DNA of 64,000 bases from Flavobacterium suncheonense GH29-5 = DSM 17707. Its GTDB lineage: Bacteria; Bacteroidota; Bacteroidia; Flavobacteriales; Flavobacteriaceae. Shown in pieces: positions 34,413 to 41,876 of this stretch (the stretch's first letter is position 1; each line of letters opens with the position of its first letter). Location: assembly GCF_000430025.1 (NCBI RefSeq), contig NZ_AUCZ01000007.1, forward strand, positions 186,001 to 250,000, written 5' to 3'. Position numbers and translations under genes: made by a program. Below the pieces are notes generated by a model. It did no database searches. It was not told where the DNA came from and saw only the letters and a program-made list of their open reading frames with translations.

Positions 34413-36422
34413 TTATTTATAATTTCTAGCTGCGATTTTGATGTATTCGTATTTCAACTCTTCTTTGTGAAGGACTTCCTGACTGATGTCGCTGCCTTTG
34501 TATTCCCAGGCACCCACAAATTTGAAGTTTTCATCGTCACGAAGGGTTTCGCCTTCCGCATCCTGATACTCTTCACGGAAGTGACCTCCGCAGGATTCTT
34601 TACGCTGTAACGCATCCATCGCCATCAATTGTCCCAATTCCATGAAATCAGCTACGCGTAGTGCTTTTTCCAATTCAGGGTTCAATTCGTCAGCGCTTCC
34701 CGGAACGTAAACGTCTTTGTGGAATTCTTCGCGCAACGCGGCAATTTCGGCAACCGCTTCTTTTAAGCCTTGCTCGTTACGGGCCATTCCCACTTTGTTC
34801 CACATGATCAATCCTAGTTTTTTGTGGAAATGGTCTACGGATTTCGTTCCGTTGTTGTTTAAGAATTTGTTGATTTGCTCTTTCACGCGGTTTTCCGCTT
34901 CGGCAAATTCCGGTAAATCCGTAGAAATTTTACCGGTACGAATCTCGTCGGCCAAATAATCCGAAACAGTGTAAGGCAATACGAAGTATCCGTCTGCCAA
35001 ACCTTGCATCAACGCAGAAGCCCCTAAACGGTTTGCTCCGTGATCGGAGAAGTTCGCTTCTCCTGCAACGAAACAACCGGGGATATTCGTCTGTAAATTA
35101 TAATCTACCCAAACACCACCCATGGTATAGTGCACCGCCGGATAAATTTTCATTGGCGTTTCGTATGGGTTTTCGTCGGTAATTTTCTGGTACATGGTAA
35201 ACAAGTTACCGTATTTTTCTTCCAGCCACTGTTTCCCTAAAATAGTAATTTCTTCCTGCGTTGGGTTGTGGTTTCCTTTAGCATAAGCTGCCTGTTTTCC
35301 TTTGGAGATGATTTCCGAGGAGAAGTCTAAGTAAACTCCTTCGTTGGTATCGTTCGCTTCGATTCCGAAACCGGCATCACAACGCTCTTTTGCGGCTCTG
35401 GATGCCACGTCACGCGGTACTAAGTTACCAAACGCAGGGTATCTTCTCTCTAGATAGTAATCTCTGTCTTCTTCCGCAATTTGTGTCGGTTTCAATTTAC
35501 CGGCTCGGATGGCTTCCGCATCTTCTTTTTTCTTAGGAACCCAGATACGTCCGGAGTTACGCAAAGATTCGGACATCAGCGTCAATTTCGACTGGTTGGT
35601 GCCGTGTACCGGAATACAGGTCGGGTGAATCTGCACATAACACGGGTTCGCAAAGAAAGCGCCTTGTTTGTGGACTTTCCAAGCAGCTGTTACGTTGGAT
35701 CCCATAGCGTTTGTGGAAAGGAAATATACGTTTCCGTATCCTCCGGAAGCAATGATCACCGCGTGTGCCGAATGTCTTTCGATTTCTCCTGTGATCAGGT
35801 TACGGGCGATGATTCCACGGGCTTTTCCGTCTACTTTCACTAAATCTAACATTTCGTGACGGTTGAACATCTGCACGCGTCCTAACCCGATTTGTCTGGA
35901 TAAAGCAGAATACGCACCCAACAACAACTGCTGTCCGGTCTGACCTGCCGCATAGAACGTACGCTGTACCTGAGTACCCCCAAACGAACGGTTGTCTAAC
36001 AATCCGCCGTAATCACGGGCAAAAGGTACCCCTTGCGCCACACACTGGTCGATGATGTTGGCGGAAACTTCCGCTAAACGGTGAACGTTCGCTTCACGCG
36101 CACGGTAGTCTCCTCCTTTAATGGTATCGTAGAACAAACGATAAGTACTGTCCCCATCGTTTTGGTAATTTTTCGCTGCATTGATACCTCCCTGTGCGGC
36201 AATTGAGTGCGCACGACGCGGAGAATCCTGAAAACAGAACGCTTTTACGTTGTAGCCCATCTCGCCAAGAGAAGCGGCTGCCGAAGCTCCTGCCAATCCT
36301 GTTCCCACCACAATAATGTCGATTTTCGGACGGTTATTCGGTGCTACAAGTTTTAAATGGTTTTTGTGGTTGGTCCATTTTTCTGCAATTGGACCTTCTG
36401 GTATTTTAGAATCTAACTTCAT
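34413..36422 (-). CDS. sdhA: Succinate dehydrogenase/fumarate reductase flavoprotein subunit
   Basis: Catalytic subunit oxidising succinate to fumarate, 669 residues. It shows the FAD motif [22 protein letters not shown], the covalent-FAD region [31 protein letters not shown], the substrate loop with [42 protein letters not shown] and the C-terminal [14 protein letters not shown]. Length and the B-type companion subunits fit the epsilonproteobacterial/Bacteroidota class. Starts 17 bases after the sdhC stop. Confidence 0.97.
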   Translation of the reverse strand: MKLDSKIPEGPIAEKWTNHKNHLKLVAPNNRPKIDIIVVGTGLAGASAAASLGEMGYNVKAFCFQDSPRRAHSIAAQGGINAAKNYQNDGDSTYRLFYDTIKGGDYRAREANVHRLAEVSANIIDQCVAQGVPFARDYGGLLDNRSFGGTQVQRTFYAAGQTGQQLLLGAYSALSRQIGLGRVQMFNRHEMLDLVKVDGKARGIIARNLITGEIERHSAHAVIIASGGYGNVYFLSTNAMGSNVTAAWKVHKQGAFFANPCYVQIHPTCIPVHGTNQSKLTLMSESLRNSGRIWVPKKKEDAEAIRAGKLKPTQIAEEDRDYYLERRYPAFGNLVPRDVASRAAKERCDAGFGIEANDTNEGVYLDFSSEIISKGKQAAYAKGNHNPTQEEITILGKQWLEEKYGNLFTMYQKITDENPYETPMKIYPAVHYTMGGVWVDYNLQTNIPGCFVAGEANFSDHGANRLGASALMQGLADGYFVLPYTVSDYLADEIRTGKISTDLPEFAEAENRVKEQINKFLNNNGTKSVDHFHKKLGLIMWNKVGMARNEQGLKEAVAEIAALREEFHKDVYVPGSADELNPELEKALRVADFMELGQLMAMDALQRKESCGGHFREEYQDAEGETLRDDENFKFVGAWEYKGSDISQEVLHKEELKYEYIKIAARNYK

Positions 36423-36439
36423 AACTATCGTGAGGTTGA

Positions 36440-37315
36440 TTATTTAACAAAGTGAATGTAAAGCGGAATGATAGCAAACAGTATCGGAACAATCACCGCA
36501 AACAGTTTCCCGAACGTTTTAATCGCCGGCGTGAATTTATTGTTGATTCCCAACGACTGGAAAGCACTTTGGAAACCGTGCCATAAATGGAATGCCAAAA
36601 CGCCCATGCATAATACATACAGAATCGTGAATACTAACCCTTCATTTGGAATGGCCCCAAATAATTTTGCTTTGCTCTTAAAGAAATCAAAAGTGATTTT
36701 ATGCAAATCTTTATAGCCTTCTCCTACTTTAATTTTCGCCTGAGTATTGTAAAAATCTTTTCCGTGGTCGATATAAAGCTGAGCACCTATCTCCTCAGCC
36801 TCTTTACTGTCTTTAGCCACTTGTGTTACCGGAATATAAGTCCCTGAAGTTGTAACATACAAATCTTGCTTTTGCCCCATCATTTCCACTGTGGTGGCAT
36901 ACACCGGCATTTTTTTGTCGAAGTGCATTTTTGCCCAGAAGTTTACCATGTGGGTTACGATGAAAACCAAAATCAAGGTTCCTAACACAGCCATGTTTCT
37001 GGAAGCAAAACCGCTGTTCGCTGCCGGATTGCTTTTCGCATAACCGATTGGTCTTGCTTTTTTGTTCTGAATGGTTAACAGGATTCCGTCAACCGCATGG
37101 AATAAGATTGAGAAGTAGGTTAAATAGGATAATAATTTTACTGCCGGATTGGAAGTCATGAACAATGCATACTGGTTGAATTGTAAAGCATCACCAAAAA
37201 TCAGCTGAAGATTTCCAGCCAAGTGACCCGCCAAAAACAAGCATAAAAATAAACCTGTAAGAGCCATCCAGTATTTCTTCGCAATGGACGACTTTAAAAG
37301 TGCAGATTGTGCCAT
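36440..37315 (-). CDS. sdhC: Succinate dehydrogenase cytochrome b subunit (type B) with inserted segment
   Basis: Five-helix dihaem membrane anchor that passes electrons to menaquinone. 291 residues, longer than the 200-230 usual for type B anchors as I know them. Helix 1 ([22 protein letters not shown]) and helix 2 ([21 protein letters not shown]) carry haem-type His residues, and helix 4 ([21 protein letters not shown]) two more. Between helix 3 and helix 4 there is a hydrophilic stretch of about 80 residues (about 125-205) of unknown role. First gene of the sdh operon with a clear promoter. Confidence 0.92.
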   Translation of the reverse strand: MAQSALLKSSIAKKYWMALTGLFLCLFLAGHLAGNLQLIFGDALQFNQYALFMTSNPAVKLLSYLTYFSILFHAVDGILLTIQNKKARPIGYAKSNPAANSGFASRNMAVLGTLILVFIVTHMVNFWAKMHFDKKMPVYATTVEMMGQKQDLYVTTSGTYIPVTQVAKDSKEAEEIGAQLYIDHGKDFYNTQAKIKVGEGYKDLHKITFDFFKSKAKLFGAIPNEGLVFTILYVLCMGVLAFHLWHGFQSAFQSLGINNKFTPAIKTFGKLFAVIVPILFAIIPLYIHFVK

Positions 37316-37352
37316 AGTATTTGTTTAGTGTAATAGTTTTAAAAAAGTCAAA

Positions 37353-37383
37353 CAAAAATAAGGGTATTTGATGGTACCCGCAA
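37353..37383 (-). promoter_or_regulatory. Promoter of sdhCAB
   Basis: Minus strand: TTG (37383-37381), 20-base spacer, TATTTTTG (37360-37353). Exact consensus; leader about 33 bases. Confidence 0.75.
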
Positions 37384-37580
37384 ATGTTTACCCCTTATTT
37401 ATAATGAATTTAAAAACCCACTTTAAAGCAAAAAACCGCTCCGGTACCCGAAACGGTTTTACCCTATTGTGTTGCGGTCTGGTAACCCACACATTTTTTT
37501 ATAAATCTAAGTTTCGCTCTGGTTTGCTGAAGTGTTTCCGCATAATAATTCCGTCCGGAATTGTCCCTTAGCCTTTTAGC
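37384..37580. other. Non-coding stretch with hairpins between sdhC and the Crp/Fnr gene
   Basis: No convincing gene. Hairpins seen: AAAACCG/CGGTTTT (37432-37460, able to act on either strand); a terminator-like TGTGT..GGT / ACC..ACACA with T7 (37468-37500); and the perfect palindrome AATTCCG-TC-CGGAATT (about 37548-37563). A possible 67-codon frame here has no start signal and crosses the hairpins. Confidence 0.5.
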
Positions 37581-37740
37581 ATCCGTGACTATTTTTTTAT
37601 TTATTTTTTTCGTCACAAGTTTTGTGACTTTTTCGAAATAAATATTTTTAAGTCACACAATCCGTGACTTTTTTAAAAAAAATTTTTTTTCGTCACAGGT
37701 TTTTGTTGTTGCTGAAAAAAATTAAAGTCCAGCACTTAAA
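37581..37740. repeat. Two tandem copies of an ~80-bp palindromic AT-rich unit
   Basis: Unit 1 starts at 37581 and unit 2 at 37660, both with ATCCGTGACT, a T-rich spacer of 20-21 bases, CGTCACARGTTTT, then an A-rich stretch ending AAGTC. Inside are the inverted repeats GTCACAA/TTGTGAC (37612-37628) and AAGTCAC/GTGACTT (37650-37670), both followed by T-runs. From 37741 to the gene at 37946 the DNA is AT-rich, with near-consensus boxes TATTTTTA (37863) and TACTTTTC (37883). Confidence 0.7.
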
Positions 37741-37945
37741 TGTCTTTGTCTTCACAGACAAAAAGAAAAAAAACTGACATAAGGCTTCAAATTGATTTTG
37801 CTTTCACACAACTGTTTCCAAACACATCATTTACATGACAATAACCATATAATCTTTTTACCTATTTTTACGATTGCTTTTTTACTTTTCGCAATTATAA
37901 AAAAGAAAAGCGCAAATACTTCTTTTAAAAAAATTAACACGCCCT

Positions 37946-38521
37946 ATGGAATCCCCTCTTGCTCTGCATACCCTTTCCTCTTTTTTTGACGGTACCGACC
38001 TGTTTTTCATTGACGCCTTTAAAAATTCGTTTGACACCTTATACCTTAAAAAAAACGACTACCTCGTGAAAGAAGGGGAAGTTTGTCAGTATTTCTGTTT
38101 TCTGGAGAAAGGGATTTTACAGCACGCCATCAACACCGAAAATGAGGAAAAAACCACTTATCTGGCGCTGCCCAATACCATCACCACATCGCTGAAGAGT
38201 TTTTTAACCCAATCGCCCTCACAGAAAAGCATCAAAGCCATTGCCGACACCACACTTAAAACACTTTCTTATGAAACCTTTCAGCACCTGTTGCAGAACA
38301 ATCCGGAATTCAAACAATTCTATTACAGCCTTATCGAAAAACAGATTTGCCTGATAGACGATTACCGCATCGATTTGCTCACCTTAACGCCCGAAGAACG
38401 CTACCAGAAACTGCTGGCTACCGAACCCAAACTTTTACAGGAAATCCCGCTGCATTATCTGGCTTCATTTTTAGGCATCTCCTCGCGGCACATGAGCCGG
38501 ATCCGGCAAAACATAAAATAA
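37946..38521 (+). CDS. Crp/Fnr family transcriptional regulator
   Basis: 191 residues. N-terminal cyclic-nucleotide-binding-type beta-barrel (about 15-115; LKKNDYLVKEGEVCQYFCFLEKG then GILQHAI), a long dimerisation helix (about 115-140) and a short C-terminal helix-turn-helix (YLASFLGISSRHMSRIRQNIK). It lacks the Arg/Glu phosphate-binding cassette typical of true cAMP receptors and has no Cys cluster of FNR, so the ligand is unknown. Such short Crp-like regulators are frequent in Bacteroidota. Unusual repeats precede it. Confidence 0.87.
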   Translation: MESPLALHTLSSFFDGTDLFFIDAFKNSFDTLYLKKNDYLVKEGEVCQYFCFLEKGILQHAINTENEEKTTYLALPNTITTSLKSFLTQSPSQKSIKAIADTTLKTLSYETFQHLLQNNPEFKQFYYSLIEKQICLIDDYRIDLLTLTPEERYQKLLATEPKLLQEIPLHYLASFLGISSRHMSRIRQNIK

Positions 38522-38593
38522 CGCCATTTGGCTGCTGCACAACTCCTTTTTGTTGCGTACTTTTGATACTGCAACATCTTTAAACTTTTATTT

Positions 38594-39886
38594 ATGAAAT
38601 ACCATTCGATAGACCGCGATTTGTTCATCAAAAACCGAAGCAAATTCACGGCACAGATGAAACCGAACAGTGTGGCGGTTTTCAATTCCAACGATATTTA
38701 TCCGGTGTCTGCCGACAGTACGCTGCCGTTCGCCCAGCACCGCGACATTTTCTATTTATCCGGTGTGGATCAGGAAGAAAGCATCCTGTTGCTGTTCCCG
38801 GATGCGCCGTACGAACATCTGAAAGAAATTCTATTTTTAAGAGAAACCAACGAACACATCGCCGTTTGGGAAGGGGAAAAACTCACCAAGGAAAGAGCTT
38901 TTGAGGTGTCCGGCATCAGAACCGTAATCTGGTTGCAGGATTTCCAAAAAACGCTGAAAGAAGTCATGGCTTACGCCGATACGATGTACATCAACACCAA
39001 CGAACATTATCGCGCGACCATCGAAACCGAAACCCGCGAAGCCCGCTTTATCAAATGGTGGAAAGAAAATTATCCGGCGCATAAAGTGGAAAAATCCAAT
39101 CCGATTTTACAGCGCCTGCGTTCCGTAAAGGAAAGCGAAGAAATCGACCTGATTCAACACGCCTGTAACATCACCGAAAAGGGAATCCGTCGTTTGCTGT
39201 CGTTCGTAAAACCGAATGTCATGGAATACGAAATCGAAGCGGAACTGGCGCACGAATTCTTACGAAACCGTTCCAAAGGTTTTGCCTACACGCCGATTAT
39301 TGCTTCTGGAAACAATGCCAACGTGTTGCACTATATTGAAAACAACCAGCAATGTAAAGCCGGCGATTTGTTATTGTTGGATGTGGGAGCCGAATACGCT
39401 AACTATTCCAGCGATTTAACGCGGACCATTCCTGTTTCTGGTCGTTATACCGACAGACAACGCGAGGTGTACAACGCTGTTTTACGCGTAAAAAATGAAG
39501 CGACCAAAATGCTGGTTCCGGGCACGCTGTGGAAACAATACCACATCGAAGTGGGCAAAATCATGACCTCCGAACTCTTAGGTTTAGGACTGATTGACCG
39601 CGCCGACATCCAGAACGAAAACCCGGACTGGCCGGCTTATAAAAAATATTTCATGCACGGCACTTCACACCATTTAGGTTTGGACACACACGATTACGGC
39701 TTGTTGCACGAACCGATGCAGGCCAACATGGTGTTTACCGTGGAACCGGGCATTTACATTCCGGAAGAAGGTTTCGGCATCCGTTTGGAAGACGACGTGG
39801 TGATTCAGGAAAAAGGCGAACCGTTCAACCTGATGCGCAACATTCCGATTGAAGCGGACGAGATTGAGAGTTTGATGAACGCTTAG
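38594..39886 (+). CDS. pepP: Aminopeptidase P family metallopeptidase (Xaa-Pro)
   Basis: Removes N-terminal residues preceding proline; dimanganese M24B enzyme, 430 residues. N-terminal creatinase-like domain (about 1-165) is followed by the pita-bread domain. Metal ligands: Asp in LLLDVGAEY and SSDLTRTIPV, His in MHGTSHHLGLDTHD, Glu in TVEPGIYIPEE and GIRLEDDVVI. A TACTTTTG -7 box at 38558-38565 gives a leader of about 25 bases. No signal peptide, so cytoplasmic. Terminator follows. Confidence 0.94.
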   Translation: MKYHSIDRDLFIKNRSKFTAQMKPNSVAVFNSNDIYPVSADSTLPFAQHRDIFYLSGVDQEESILLLFPDAPYEHLKEILFLRETNEHIAVWEGEKLTKERAFEVSGIRTVIWLQDFQKTLKEVMAYADTMYINTNEHYRATIETETREARFIKWWKENYPAHKVEKSNPILQRLRSVKESEEIDLIQHACNITEKGIRRLLSFVKPNVMEYEIEAELAHEFLRNRSKGFAYTPIIASGNNANVLHYIENNQQCKAGDLLLLDVGAEYANYSSDLTRTIPVSGRYTDRQREVYNAVLRVKNEATKMLVPGTLWKQYHIEVGKIMTSELLGLGLIDRADIQNENPDWPAYKKYFMHGTSHHLGLDTHDYGLLHEPMQANMVFTVEPGIYIPEEGFGIRLEDDVVIQEKGEPFNLMRNIPIEADEIESLMNA

Positions 39887-39919
39887 TTTGTTTTAAATTC
39901 TGAATTCTAAATTTTAAAT

Positions 39920-39953
39920 GAAGCGGCTTACAAATTGTGAGCCGCTTTTTTTG
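39920..39953 (+). terminator. Terminator of pepP
   Basis: Stem AAGCGGCT / AGCCGCTT with inner CAAATTG pairing, followed by T7. Confidence 0.85.
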
Positions 39954-40059
39954 AATCCGTAAGCAACTGTTTTTCTTATATGACTTACATGGTTTAAAAA
40001 AACAACGAAAAATAAAAAGTAAAAAGTTATTTTTGGCACTGAAAACTGTGACTGCGACT

Positions 40060-40845
40060 GTGACGAAATCCATCCTCTACAAAAACACCAAAATTGCGTA
40101 TTCCGAAACCGGGAAAGGCGCCGCTGTGGTATTGCTCCACGGTTTTCTGGAAAATGCAACCATGTGGGATTTTCACACAGAAACCCTAGCCAAAAAACAC
40201 AAAGTAATTGCCATTGACCTGCTGGGACACGGGCAGACCGAGTGCATGGGCTATGTGCACACGATGGAAGACATGGCCGATGCGGTACATGCCGTTTTGC
40301 AGGAACTACGCATCCGAAAAGCCGTTTTGGTCGGACATTCCATGGGCGGTTATGTGGCTCTGGCTTTCGCCGAATTGTATCCGGACAATGTAAAGAGCAT
40401 TGTGCTCTTAAATTCCACTTCACGGGCAGACAGTGAAGAGCGCAAACTGAACCGCGATCGTGCTGTCAAGGCGGTAAAGCAAAATTATACGACATTTATC
40501 AGCATGTCGATTGCCAATCTGTTCAGCGAAGACAACCGCGAAAGACTTGCGGAAGAAATCGAAAAAGTTAAAAACGAAGCCCTAAAGACACCGCTTCAGG
40601 GAATCGTGGCCGCGTTGGAAGGCATGAAAATCCGCAAAGACCGGGAAGTTTTGCTGCATTTTGCGCCGTATCCCATCTTATTGATTTTAGGAAAAAAAGA
40701 CCCAGTGCTTAATTACGAAGACAATCTCGAACAAATTGAAGGTACTTCAACCCAACTGATTTCCTTTCCGGACGGACACATGAGCCATATTGAAAACCGG
40801 GAGCAACTAGGAAAAGTGTTGCTGGATTTTTTGAAAACAGTTTAA
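40060..40845 (+). CDS. Alpha/beta-fold hydrolase
   Basis: Cytoplasmic hydrolase of about 261 residues, substrate unknown. Oxyanion motif LLHGFLENATMWDFH, nucleophile Ser in LVGHSMGGYVALA, acid Asp in ILGKKDPVLNYED and His in FPDGHMSHIEN. The start is uncertain: an exact -7 box TATTTTTG at 40028-40035 overlaps the farthest possible start (TTG at 40033), so translation most likely begins at GTG 40060 (or GTG 40048). Ends 13 bases before the convergent ABC ATPase gene. Confidence 0.85.
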   Translation: MTKSILYKNTKIAYSETGKGAAVVLLHGFLENATMWDFHTETLAKKHKVIAIDLLGHGQTECMGYVHTMEDMADAVHAVLQELRIRKAVLVGHSMGGYVALAFAELYPDNVKSIVLLNSTSRADSEERKLNRDRAVKAVKQNYTTFISMSIANLFSEDNRERLAEEIEKVKNEALKTPLQGIVAALEGMKIRKDREVLLHFAPYPILLILGKKDPVLNYEDNLEQIEGTSTQLISFPDGHMSHIENREQLGKVLLDFLKTV

Positions 40846-40858
40846 CGGGACAGCTCTT

Positions 40859-41530
40859 TTAAATCATCCCTTCTTTTAAATAACCTTTTTCGATTAATTC
40901 GTTTGTATCGTCGATATGATGGGTTTTCCCGTTCGCCATTAAAATCAGCCGGGTCGAAACGTCCATGACGTGATGATACTTATGATCGGTGATGATAATC
41001 CCTTTGTCTTTAGATTTTTTCCTGATTAACACGTTTATTTTTTCAGCCATAACCGGCGATAATCCATTATACGGTTCATCGAGTAATACAAATTTGGAAG
41101 GATTGGACACTATCAGTTTTATTTCGAGATACCGCAATTCACCACCCGATAAGTGGGCAATTTTTTTATCGAGTATCCCCTGAATCATCGCGTCTTCACA
41201 AAAAAGCGGCCTTTCTTCTTTCGCAAGTGACAGGCAAATTGCTTTTTTTACCGAAAACGTCTTCGGAATAAAATTCTCCTGTGGCAGATAGCTGATTTCG
41301 TTTAGTAATTCCGAGGTCTTCCGCTTCACTTTTCCATTGATTCGGATAAATTTGTAATCGGCCGGCACTATTCCGAAGATAATTTTTAAAAGCGTCGATT
41401 TGCCGGAACCGTTTCTGCCCAACAAACCAATGATGTCACCGGTTTCACATCTTAAAAACACGTCGGAAAGCACCGTTTTGTGATTGAAATGCTTCTGAAT
41501 ACTGTCAACCTCCAGCAACTGTTTCATCAT
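40859..41530 (-). CDS. ABC transporter ATP-binding protein of a two-gene unit
   Basis: 223-residue single nucleotide-binding domain, complete: Walker A GLLGRNGSGKSTLLK, Q-loop SYLPQENF, signature LSGGELRYLEI, Walker B KFVLLDEPYNGL and switch His in IIITDHKY. The ITDH ending and overall pattern recall the LptB/LivF branch. The ATG overlaps the stop of the upstream small membrane protein gene (ATGA), so they are translationally coupled. No other permease or binding protein is adjacent. Longer upstream starts would run antisense-like through the membrane-protein gene in another frame and are rejected. Confidence 0.9.
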   Translation of the reverse strand: MMKQLLEVDSIQKHFNHKTVLSDVFLRCETGDIIGLLGRNGSGKSTLLKIIFGIVPADYKFIRINGKVKRKTSELLNEISYLPQENFIPKTFSVKKAICLSLAKEERPLFCEDAMIQGILDKKIAHLSGGELRYLEIKLIVSNPSKFVLLDEPYNGLSPVMAEKINVLIRKKSKDKGIIITDHKYHHVMDVSTRLILMANGKTHHIDDTNELIEKGYLKEGMI

Positions 41531-41829
41531 TGATTGAAAAAGAAAAGATAAACACTTAAAAGGGAAAGCCCTGCTGTCAGATTTATCAGCCCGGCATAAC
41601 CCCATAATTGCAGCTTTGACCAACCGTTGTTGTAATAAAACAGGTAATCGTTTGTCTTTCGCACTTCTTTAACCGAAAGACTTACCACAAATCCAAAACT
41701 TATAAACATCAGGACAAATTCCGAAAATCCTCCGAAAAGAAAACACAGCAGGGAAACAGCCAGATTTACGGCTATCGTGCTTTTATAAAAGGCCAAAAGA
41801 TTGCGTATTTTTCTGTTGTTCTTTGTCAT
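41527..41829 (-). CDS. Small integral membrane protein coupled to the ABC ATPase
   Basis: 100 residues with three probable membrane segments: about 17-33 (TIAVNLAVSLLCFLFGG), 36-53 (FVLMFISFGFVVSLSV) and 76-98 (YAGLINLTAGLSLLSVYLFF). A charged N-terminus (TKNNRKIRNLLAFYKS) and a loop with VKEVRKTNDYLFYYNNGWSK separate TM2 and TM3. It is far shorter than any standard ABC permease. Overlap with the ATPase gene (ATGA) argues for a stoichiometric complex. I do not recognise a family. Confidence 0.8.
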   Translation of the reverse strand: MTKNNRKIRNLLAFYKSTIAVNLAVSLLCFLFGGFSEFVLMFISFGFVVSLSVKEVRKTNDYLFYYNNGWSKLQLWGYAGLINLTAGLSLLSVYLFFFNQ

Positions 41830-41876
41830 AAAGAATTACCCTTTAACGTAACCCGACTCGTAAAAATTACCAAACC

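Noticed and set aside
37368..37571. A 67-codon open frame between sdhC and the Crp/Fnr gene
   Set aside because: No promoter or start context, odd composition, and it runs through two hairpins; no recognisable protein features.
37612..37670. TGTGA/TCACA-like half-sites as classical CRP operators
   Set aside because: The half-sites face outwards (TCACA before TGTGA) or are spaced 7 or more than 20 bases apart, unlike TGTGA-N6-TCACA; several are followed by T-runs and fit hairpins better.
37946..38521. The Crp/Fnr protein as a cAMP receptor or oxygen sensor
   Set aside because: The phosphate-binding cassette residues of cAMP receptors and the N-terminal Cys cluster of FNR are not present.
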